From: a bacterium
GTDB lineage: Bacteria; Patescibacteriota; Microgenomatia; UBA1406; GWC2-37-13
Length of the DNA: 41,198 nucleotides
NCBI GenBank assembly: GCA_030647255.1
Contig: JAUSJK010000078.1
Location: 1-41,198, forward strand
Direction of reading: 5' to 3'
A program made the position numbers and the translations under genes. Positions 34,656 through 40,703 of this stretch are shown piece by piece. Under the pieces are notes generated by a model, which was not told the DNA's origin, did no database searches, and saw nothing but the letters and a program-made list of their open reading frames with translations. Numbering within the stretch: the stretch's first letter is position 1; every line of letters begins with the position of its first letter.

Positions 34656-35702
34656 ATGAAGCGCTTTCTTACAGGTAAAAAATTCATTATTTTCATTATT
34701 TTTCTCATTGTAGTAGCTTTTTTTGGGAAAAACGTACTCCTTGAATCAAGTACACAAAAAAAAGAAAAACCTTATAAAGTAAAGCGGCAAACACTCAAAG
34801 AAACACTGTCTTTATCGGGTAAAATAGACGCAGACGAAAAAGCTACTCTACGTTTTCAGTCATCCGGAAAATTGGTCTGGGTTGGGGTCAAACAAGGTGA
34901 TGTAGTAGAAAAAAATCAAGGGATAGCGGCTCTTGATAAACGGGAGATAGAGATGAAACTCAAAAAATATCTTAATTCATTTCTTGATTCGCGGTGGAGT
35001 TTTGATCAGGAAAAAGAAGATAATCGTGAGTCGGTCATAGGCAGTCTGACGGAAGAACAACGACGAAAGGCGTTACGTCTTGTTGATAAAGCCCAATTTG
35101 ATCTCAATAATGCGATTTTGGATGTCGAATTACAGAATATGGCAGAGGAATTTGCCTATTTATCGTCTCCCATAGATGGAATCGTCACTGTTGTCGACGC
35201 TCCCACTGCCGGAGTGAATATTGCCCCCACCCAGGCAGAGTTTGAAATAATAAACCCTTCAACTGTGTATTTTTCTATCTCTGCTGATCAAACAGAGGTT
35301 ATAAAGCTTTTCAAAGGTCAAACGGGGAAAGTGACTTACGACGCCTACCCTGAAGATGTCAAATCTGGTACGATCATAAATATTTCGTTTACACCTAAAT
35401 CAGGGGAGACAGGCACAGTGTATGAAGTCAAAATGGGGATGGCAGAGGATAACTCGCTTGCCCGTTACAAAATCGGCATGACGGGGGATGTGGACTTTAT
35501 ACTAAAAGAGAAACAAAATGTAATAGCGATTCCTGTTTCTTATGTAAAAACTGAAAATGGTAAATCATATATTTTGAAATCTATAAATGGCACAGATGAA
35601 AAAACGCTCATCACCCTAGGCGACACAACAGACGAGTTAATAGAAGTGACTTCGGGATTAAAAGAAGGAGAGGTTATATATACATATGATTCAACTCCAT
35701 AA
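34656..35702 (+). CDS. MacA-like membrane fusion (periplasmic adaptor) protein
   Basis: This 348-aa protein has an N-terminal anchor (about 9-27, KFIIFIIFLIVVAFFG). The lipoyl-like half-motifs are split by a short helical hairpin: LRFQSSGKLVWVGVKQGDVV with NQGIAALDKREIEMKLKK, and later LSSPIDGIVTVVDAPTAGV. The beta-barrel region has GQTGKVTYDAYPEDVKSG and a C-terminal membrane-proximal domain NVIAIPVSYVKTENGKSYI. In a cell without a second membrane such adaptors work with MacB-like permeases to export lipids, peptides or drugs. It begins 38 bp after the PIG-V-like gene and overlaps the ATPase gene by 17 bp. Confidence 0.9.
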   Translation: MKRFLTGKKFIIFIIFLIVVAFFGKNVLLESSTQKKEKPYKVKRQTLKETLSLSGKIDADEKATLRFQSSGKLVWVGVKQGDVVEKNQGIAALDKREIEMKLKKYLNSFLDSRWSFDQEKEDNRESVIGSLTEEQRRKALRLVDKAQFDLNNAILDVELQNMAEEFAYLSSPIDGIVTVVDAPTAGVNIAPTQAEFEIINPSTVYFSISADQTEVIKLFKGQTGKVTYDAYPEDVKSGTIINISFTPKSGETGTVYEVKMGMAEDNSLARYKIGMTGDVDFILKEKQNVIAIPVSYVKTENGKSYILKSINGTDEKTLITLGDTTDELIEVTSGLKEGEVIYTYDSTP

Positions 35703-36360
35703 TATAAGTAAAGAGTACCGGTTGGATAATGAAATAGTATTTACTTCTCTTAAAGGGATAAATCTGACAATCGAAAACGGAGAGTTTTCTTCTATAGTCG
35801 GTCCTTCAGGGAGTGGGAAGTCTACCCTCATGCATATCATTGGCCTTTTGGATAAACCGACAAAAGGCGAAGTGTTGATCGAAGACAAAAATATTAAATC
35901 CTTAAGCGATGACGAATTATCGACGTTGCGGAATGAAACTGTAGGCTTTGTATTTCAACAATTTAATCTCCTCAATAAACTCACTGTCGCGGAAAATATT
36001 TTATTACCCACTGTATACATGAGAAAAAAGCCCGAATTTGATCCGGAAGAGAGAGCAAAATATCTTATGGAGCGATTTGGACTTTCAGATAAAAAAAACT
36101 CGTATCCAAACAAAATTTCAGGAGGTCAACAACAACGAGTTGCTATCGCCCGCGCCCTCATTATGAAACCGAAACTGGTCCTTGCGGATGAACCAACAGG
36201 AAACTTGGATACGAAAACGGGAAATGAAATTATGAAACTTTTAAAAGAAATGAATAGGGAAGATAAAGTAACCGTTATTATTGTAACTCATGAACAAAAT
36301 ATAGCGGACCAAACAAAACGGGTGATACGGATAGTGGATGGACAGATAAAACAATCGTAA
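35686..36360 (+). CDS. MacB/LolD-type ABC transporter ATP-binding protein
   Basis: This 224-aa ATPase has Walker A GPSGSGKST (39-47), Q-loop FVFQQFNLL (Q91), signature ISGGQQQRVAIARAL (144-158), Walker B LVLADEPTGNLD (164-175) and the switch His in IVTHEQ (H202). It is complete and of usual length. It powers the permease encoded at 36565-37770. The reading frame starts inside the last codons of the adaptor gene, indicating coupling; the permease gene instead follows a 204-bp gap filled by repeats. Confidence 0.96.
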   Translation: MIQLHNISKEYRLDNEIVFTSLKGINLTIENGEFSSIVGPSGSGKSTLMHIIGLLDKPTKGEVLIEDKNIKSLSDDELSTLRNETVGFVFQQFNLLNKLTVAENILLPTVYMRKKPEFDPEERAKYLMERFGLSDKKNSYPNKISGGQQQRVAIARALIMKPKLVLADEPTGNLDTKTGNEIMKLLKEMNREDKVTVIIVTHEQNIADQTKRVIRIVDGQIKQS

Positions 36361-36390
36361 GTATTTAGTATGAAAAGTTAGAAGACATCT

Positions 36391-36515
36391 CGTCATTCTG
36401 GGGAACGAAGCCAGGTACAGTCTTGCACCTGGCGAAGTTGACTCCAGAATCGTAGTGAATGAAATTAACAACGATCCTGGATGCGCTTTATAAATCATCT
36501 CTTACCAGGATGACG
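36391..36515 (-). repeat. Two-hairpin REP/MITE-like element, copy R1
   Basis: This 125-bp element is the reverse complement of copies at 39162-39306 and 40523-40624. Ends are CGTCATTCTGGGG and CCAGGATGACG. Inside, CCAGAATCGT and AACGATCCTGG mark two back-to-back hairpins. The loop of one arm holds a perfect inner stem GCCAGGT (36410-36416) with ACCTGGC (36427-36433). It sits between the ATPase and permease genes. Confidence 0.85.
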
Positions 36516-36525
36516 TAGATAATAA

Positions 36526-36568
36526 GGAATGTTACCTTGTTACATATTCAATGTTCCATGACTCATGT
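36526..36568. repeat. Heptamer-period tract B (6 units)
   Basis: Units on the plus strand are GGAATGT, one extra T, then ACCTTGT, TACATAT, TCAATGT, TCCATGA, CTCATGT. Consensus resembles tract A (TNNATGT); 18 of 21 bases match tract A over TTACATATTCAATGTTCCATG. It lies 10 bp from repeat R1 and its last unit includes the ATG of the permease gene. Confidence 0.6.
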
Positions 36569-37770
36569 TTTATTTTCTTTTTATTCTCAAATCTGCGGGG
36601 GCTGATTTTGCCAGAAATAAAGGCAGAACCATTTTGACGTCTCTGGGTATACTCATTGGCGTATTGTCTGTGGTTTTGCTTGTCGCTTTTGGACTGGGAT
36701 TACGGAAGTATATAAAGGATCAATTTGAGAGCTTAGGAACGAACGTCTTGCGTATTGTACCGGGAAAACTATTGCAGGGGGGAAACTTCAGTAGCGGAAG
36801 TTCGTTGGGAGTGATTCGATTTGATGAGAGAGATATCCAAACTTTGAAGAAATTGAAAGAAATCGAGTATGTCGCGCCCGTATTCTCCAAATCTATCACT
36901 GTGGATGCGGGTCGAAACACACAGGATGGAAATATGTACGCGAGCTCAGCGGATATTTTTTTGATTCTCAACCTGAGTCCGCAGTACGGTGAGGTTTTTA
37001 CAAAAAGAGATGTCGACAAAAGGACAAAAGTGGTGGTAATTGGTCCTAAAATTGCAGAAAAGCTTTTTTCGGATAGAGAAAGTGCGATAGGTAAAACCAT
37101 AAAAGTAGACGGACAGGCATTTAGAGTCATGGGGGTATTGGAGTCAAAAGGAGGTGGTGGGTTTGGCGGACCGGATCTCGACTCTTTTGTCTATATGCCT
37201 TATAAAACTGCATATATTTTTAATACGGATAAAAAATTTATTGCCATAGTGGCCAATGCCAAAACGGATGTGACTATCGCAAAAGCAAAAGAAAGCATAC
37301 AGATAGGACTTACCAAAAGATATAAAGCTGATGATTTTTCAGTCATAGAACAAACTGAGATTCTCAATGCCATATCGTCTATCTTTGGCATTGTCAACGC
37401 GGTGCTTGTGGCCATTGCGGCAATCTCTCTTATCGTAGGAGGTATAGGCATCATGAACATTATGTATGTCACTGTGACAGAAAGAATAAAGGAGATTGGT
37501 ATCCGGCGGGCCATTGGAGCCAGGAGAAGTGATATTTTATATCAATTTCTTATAGAGTCTATTATTCTATCACTTTTTGGGGGTTTTATGGGTTTATCTT
37601 TAGCATTTATTATCGTTTTTTTCATTCAACGTATTTTTCCTGCGTACATCGATGTTCCCACAGTTGCCGTGGCTCTGGGAGTTTCTTCGGGAATCGGCAT
37701 TGTGTTTGGAGTTTTTCCGGCAAAAAAAGCGGCTGACCTTTCACCAATAGACGCAATACGGTACGAATAA
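36565..37770 (+). CDS. MacB-like ABC transporter permease
   Basis: This 401-aa protein has the MacB layout: a first TM at about 22-46 (TILTSLGILIGVLSVVLLVA) and a large MacB_PCD extracytoplasmic domain (about 50-275) with GPKIAEKLFSD and GKTIKVDGQAFRVMGVLESKG. Three C-terminal FtsX-type TM segments (about 280-395) follow, with MYVTVTERIKEIGIRRAIGA between the first two and PAKKAADLSPIDAIRYE at the end. With the adaptor and ATPase it forms a tripartite exporter. The start codon falls within heptamer tract B and no Shine-Dalgarno site is seen. It ends 4 bp before the convergent gene. Confidence 0.93.
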   Translation: MFYFLFILKSAGADFARNKGRTILTSLGILIGVLSVVLLVAFGLGLRKYIKDQFESLGTNVLRIVPGKLLQGGNFSSGSSLGVIRFDERDIQTLKKLKEIEYVAPVFSKSITVDAGRNTQDGNMYASSADIFLILNLSPQYGEVFTKRDVDKRTKVVVIGPKIAEKLFSDRESAIGKTIKVDGQAFRVMGVLESKGGGGFGGPDLDSFVYMPYKTAYIFNTDKKFIAIVANAKTDVTIAKAKESIQIGLTKRYKADDFSVIEQTEILNAISSIFGIVNAVLVAIAAISLIVGGIGIMNIMYVTVTERIKEIGIRRAIGARRSDILYQFLIESIILSLFGGFMGLSLAFIIVFFIQRIFPAYIDVPTVAVALGVSSGIGIVFGVFPAKKAADLSPIDAIRYE

Positions 37771-37774
37771 GTCT

Positions 37775-38842
37775 TTACTTCTGCCACTTAAATAATGGAG
37801 ATTTATCCAAGTAGCGGTGCTTCCAACCATAATCCTCTTGAAGAGTATCGATAAACTCAAATTTATTTTTGATCGCGTCTTCAAATTCCTTATACATCAT
37901 AAAAACTCCTATACCATTAAATTCGGCAATATTATTGGCGCCGATAGGAGTACAATAGATATTTTTATATTCTAGAATCAAATCTATAGCTGCCGTCTTT
38001 CTTCCGATATCCACTTTTATAAATTTAGCCTCATATGTTTTGGCTTTTTTGACCAACAGTTCAAATGTTTTTTTCATTCTTTCATCTTCAAATATGCTTT
38101 TGTGATTTTCGTCTGATTTGAATCTCTGAATATTCAGTTTAAAAAGCATTCTCATGCATTCTTCATTATATCCTTTGACTATTGTGATACGAGGTTTCTG
38201 TTTTTCAATTTTTTTTACGTCATACTTAAAGTTATACCTTCTTTTTTTATTAAATGACCTCAGCAAATCATCAATACTGGAATATTCCGTCAATTTTTTT
38301 ATATTTTTTGGATCGTCAGGAATAATCTCTGAGAATATATTTTTATTTTTCCATTGTGTCTGATATTCAAAAGAACCGAGATATATAGGAGACGGCAGAA
38401 TTTTAAAAAGAAGATCGATATATTCGTGATCTTTGAAAAAAAATTTATTATCTTCCATCCAGTCGGACCCAAACCATTCGTATATATTCTTGCTTTTGTT
38501 GTACCAGAGAGGAACAGAGCCCACAATATTTTTTCCTTCGTATAGTGTGTAGAAAAAAGGTTCATTCTCAAAACCCTTATACCACGCGTATCTGAATTCC
38601 CATTCATCAAATACTGATTTTTTTTGGGTAAAATTCTCCCATATTTCATAGCATTCATTTATATCAATATGAGCCTTCACTTTTAGTCGGGGGATGATAT
38701 GAGAGAGACCGTTTTTATAGAAAAAAAAGTTGTGCTTCGTTTTTGGAATAAAATAAGAGAGGGGGATTCCTTGTTGTAGTTCTTTGAAAAAAATCCTTGA
38801 CTCATCTGAAACCATTGCAAACAAATTTCCATTATTTTTCAT
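37775..38842 (-). CDS. FemAB/BioF2-like GNAT acyltransferase
   Basis: This 355-aa protein has no TM segment. The central and C-terminal region fits the BioF2-like (PF13480) GNAT domain: EWEFRYAWYKGFENEPFFYTL, NKKRRYNFKYDVKKIEKQ (about 205-222), a long helical part, AKFIKVDIGRKTAAIDLILEY, and a GANNIAEFNGIGVFMMYKEF donor-like strand. The end DTLQEDYGWKHRY is usual for that group. Relatives acylate exopolysaccharide or transfer amino acids in cell-wall synthesis, so modification of surface glycan is a reasonable inference. ATG 38842 is favoured over ATG 38854 by TATGAT 7 nt upstream. Confidence 0.8.
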   Translation of the reverse strand: MKNNGNLFAMVSDESRIFFKELQQGIPLSYFIPKTKHNFFFYKNGLSHIIPRLKVKAHIDINECYEIWENFTQKKSVFDEWEFRYAWYKGFENEPFFYTLYEGKNIVGSVPLWYNKSKNIYEWFGSDWMEDNKFFFKDHEYIDLLFKILPSPIYLGSFEYQTQWKNKNIFSEIIPDDPKNIKKLTEYSSIDDLLRSFNKKRRYNFKYDVKKIEKQKPRITIVKGYNEECMRMLFKLNIQRFKSDENHKSIFEDERMKKTFELLVKKAKTYEAKFIKVDIGRKTAAIDLILEYKNIYCTPIGANNIAEFNGIGVFMMYKEFEDAIKNKFEFIDTLQEDYGWKHRYLDKSPLFKWQK

Positions 38843-38849
38843 GTCTATT

Positions 38850-38880
38850 ATCATATTAAATACTTATTATTATTTGTCAA
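38850..38880 (-). promoter_or_regulatory. Promoter of the FemAB/BioF2-like gene, leaderless type
   Basis: On the minus strand a perfect TTGACA (38880-38875), a 19-nt spacer and TATGAT (38855-38850) end 7 nt before ATG 38842. The spacer is longer than usual; TAATAT at 38858-38853 gives 16 nt as an alternative. Confidence 0.55.
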
Positions 38881-39161
38881 TATGATAATGAGTTTTTTTA
38901 AGAAATATTTTTTATTTTTTAAAATGTAGGCACGAAATATTTTTTGAAGATAAAAAAAGAAAAAAATATTTGAAGAAAATTATTGAAATTTTTCTTGAAA
39001 TTTTATTTTTTTTGAAATAAATTTAAGACTTTTTATTGAAGAAAATGTAAAATATGAAATAAAATTTTATGAAATATTCATTATTTAAAATAAAAATCTA
39101 ACATTGTATGACAAAGTAGTAAGGCATCATGAAGTATAAGAATCCTAATGAAGATTTTCCA
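38881..39161. other. Extremely AT-rich noncoding stretch
   Basis: The 549-bp gap between 38843 and 39391 has no gene I can support. Its first ~240 bp are almost only A and T and carry TTGAA six times between 38944 and 39040, at spacings of 12-26 bp, within A/T tracts. No RNA gene or clear origin box is seen. The rest of the gap holds repeat R2 and, just beyond it, a small inverted repeat TCCTA-AA-TAGGA (39321-39332). Confidence 0.6.
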
Positions 39162-39306
39162 CGTCATCCTGGTAAGTCCTGAGTGAAGCCAGGTCTGACT
39201 TGGCGAAGCCGAAGGACGCATCCAGGATCGTTGTCAATTAATTCACGATTCTGGAGTCACTTTGCCAGGTGCAAGACCGTACTTGGCTTCGTTCCCCAGA
39301 ATGGCG
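39162..39306 (+). repeat. Two-hairpin REP/MITE-like element, copy R2
   Basis: This 145-bp copy reads CGTCATCCTGG, 45 or so variable bases, TCCAGGATCGTTGTCAAT, a short linker, ACGATTCTGGAGTC, a variable loop and CCCCAGAATGGCG. The first and third blocks pair with the second and fourth to give two hairpins. The second loop contains GCCAGGT and ACTTGGC as an inner stem. It is the longest copy, and lies in the gap downstream of the small membrane protein gene. Confidence 0.85.
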
Positions 39307-39391
39307 AAAAAGTTTATATATCCTAAATAGGACAGCTCGCGAGATGTCACTACATTAAGATATGACTTTGTTAAAGGTGAGGTTTCGAATA

Positions 39392-39592
39392 TTATTTTGC
39401 GATACCAGCTTTCTTTCCTATCCAAACGATTATTCTTATTACGATCATGATAATGATCGCATTCACAATTAAATTGACTATAAATTTAGTTACGTCTCCT
39501 TCGATAAGATGATTTACGGTGATCAAAAAAGAAATGACCAGCGATATAAGAAATAATTTTTTATCTGCTCCGCTTGTTGGTAATACTTTCAT
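39392..39592 (-). CDS. Small two-TM membrane protein, hypothetical
   Basis: This 66-aa protein has a polar start (MKVLPTSGADKK) and two hydrophobic segments: LFLISLVISFLITVNHLI (about 13-30) and a longer FIVNLIVNAIIIMIVIRIIVWI (about 37-58). A basic end (GKKAGIAK) follows. The layout is a helical hairpin with both ends probably inside. It lies 59 bp downstream of mutM on the same strand. A GGTGAG stretch ends about 5 nt before the ATG, one of the few Shine-Dalgarno-like sites in this window. No function is recognised. Confidence 0.6.
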   Translation of the reverse strand: MKVLPTSGADKKLFLISLVISFLITVNHLIEGDVTKFIVNLIVNAIIIMIVIRIIVWIGKKAGIAK

Positions 39593-39651
39593 ATAGACTC
39601 ACCACCCTTCATATAGAAACTTTTATTATCACTTCTCAATTATATTTGTGT

Positions 39652-40491
39652 TCATTTTTGACATTTTTCACAATAAAAACTACTTCTTCCTCCCTGTTTT
39701 ATTCTTTTGATGATTGTTTTACAGTTGAAACATGGTTTATTCTCTCGATGGTAGACTTTGAAATGAAATTGATATGCACCTTTCGTGCTGTCGGGCATGA
39801 TATACATCTCATCCTGCGCGGATGATCCTCGGTACTCTATTCCCTCTGCAATTACTTTTTTAATAGCTTCATATAATGTTTTTATTTCCTTTTCATCGAG
39901 TGAATTGGCTTTTCTCGTTGGAAGTATACCGGCGATAAAAAGGGAGTCGTTTGCGTATATATTGCCTATACCCGCAATAAACTCCTGATCCATGAGTATG
40001 ACTTTGATGGGTTTTCTTGAGGCACTCAACTTTTTCTTTATATATTCTATTGTGAACTCTTTTGACAAAATATCGGGAGATGTGGGTGCTTCCGGTTGTG
40101 GGGTAAGTTTGACCCAACCAAATTTTCTCACGTCGTTGAAGTAAAGTACCGAGTTATCTTGAAAATAAAAAATTATTCGTGTGTCGGCGGCGGGCATTTT
40201 ATTCGTATATGTCCGGGGAATTTCATTTTTAAAGAGAGAATTATCTTTGTCGTGATGAAAAAGTATCTGCCCCGTAAGTTTGAGATGAAAACTAAGATAA
40301 AGATCGTTTGATAATTTGAGAGACAACACTTTACCTTTTCTTTGAACAGCGCTCACTTTTTGTTGTATTGCTTTTTGAGGATCACCTACAAACTGTTTTT
40401 TTTCTCTTATATCAATGGAGAAGATAGTTTTACCGATAATATCTTTCTCTAAAGATCGGCGAATTGTTTCAACTTCTGGTAACTCAGGCAT
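39652..40491 (-). CDS. mutM: Formamidopyrimidine-DNA glycosylase (Fpg/MutM)
   Basis: This 279-aa base-excision-repair enzyme removes oxidised purines such as 8-oxoguanine and nicks the strand. It starts MPELPEVETIRRSL, so after Met removal P2 is the nucleophile and E3 the acid. RKGKVLSLKL carries the conserved Lys, and LSFHLKLTGQI and LYFNDVRKFGWVKL follow. The helix-2turn-helix is QEFIAGIGNIYANDSLF. The zinc finger at the end has four Cys (CFNC and CEKC) and the GRSSF substrate-contact loop. ATG 40491 is required because an in-frame ATG at 40506 would bury the catalytic proline. Confidence 0.96.
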   Translation of the reverse strand: MPELPEVETIRRSLEKDIIGKTIFSIDIREKKQFVGDPQKAIQQKVSAVQRKGKVLSLKLSNDLYLSFHLKLTGQILFHHDKDNSLFKNEIPRTYTNKMPAADTRIIFYFQDNSVLYFNDVRKFGWVKLTPQPEAPTSPDILSKEFTIEYIKKKLSASRKPIKVILMDQEFIAGIGNIYANDSLFIAGILPTRKANSLDEKEIKTLYEAIKKVIAEGIEYRGSSAQDEMYIMPDSTKGAYQFHFKVYHRENKPCFNCKTIIKRIKQGGRSSFYCEKCQK

Positions 40492-40522
40492 ATATAAGAT
40501 GTACAAAATTCTTTATTATTTA

Positions 40523-40624
40523 CGTCATCCTGGCTTGTATCGCGAAGCGATACTTGTCCAGGATCGTTGTCAATGTAGTAACTACGATTCTGGAGTCGTC
40601 ATTTTATTCCTCCCCAGAATGACG
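40523..40624 (+). repeat. Two-hairpin REP/MITE-like element, copy R3
   Basis: This 102-bp copy is the shortest. CGTCATCCTGG and CCAGGATCG form the first hairpin, whose loop has its own stem TATCGC-GAA-GCGATA. CGATTCTGGAGTC and CCCCAGAATGACG form the second. The central block GATCGTTGTCAAT is shared with R2. It lies between mutM and the upstream GT4 gene. Confidence 0.85.
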
Positions 40625-40640
40625 AAGTACTTTTTTACTT

Positions 40641-40703
40641 CTTATACCAAATACAAAATACTAGATACTAATGTCTAACTCTTAACACTTAACATTCCTA
40701 ACT
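40641..40703. repeat. Heptamer-period tract C (9 units)
   Basis: Nine consecutive 7-bp units on the plus strand: CTTATAC, CAAATAC, AAAATAC, TAGATAC, TAATGTC, TAACTCT, TAACACT, TAACATT, CCTAACT. The pattern drifts from NNNATAC to TAACNNT. It lies 16 bp from repeat R3 and runs across the stop codon of the GT4 gene, encoding its last residues. Confidence 0.65.

Noticed and set aside
35666-35673. Shine-Dalgarno site AGGAGAGG for the ABC ATPase
   Set aside because: It lies 12 nt from the ATG and inside adaptor codons (KEGEV), so it may be chance; coupling by the 17-bp overlap explains translation.
38881-39391. Replication origin
   Set aside because: AT-rich, but no DnaA boxes, dnaA, dnaN or skew evidence could be seen.
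39243-39425. A 60-aa minus-strand reading frame
   Set aside because: Much of it is the reverse strand of repeat R2; the sequence has no protein character.
39652-40506. MutM starting at 40506
   Set aside because: The catalytic proline must be residue 2 (MPELPE), which requires the ATG at 40491.
36391-40624. CRISPR array
   Set aside because: The three repeat copies are far apart, 102-145 bp long, in both orientations and built of hairpins; there are no regular spacers and no cas genes.
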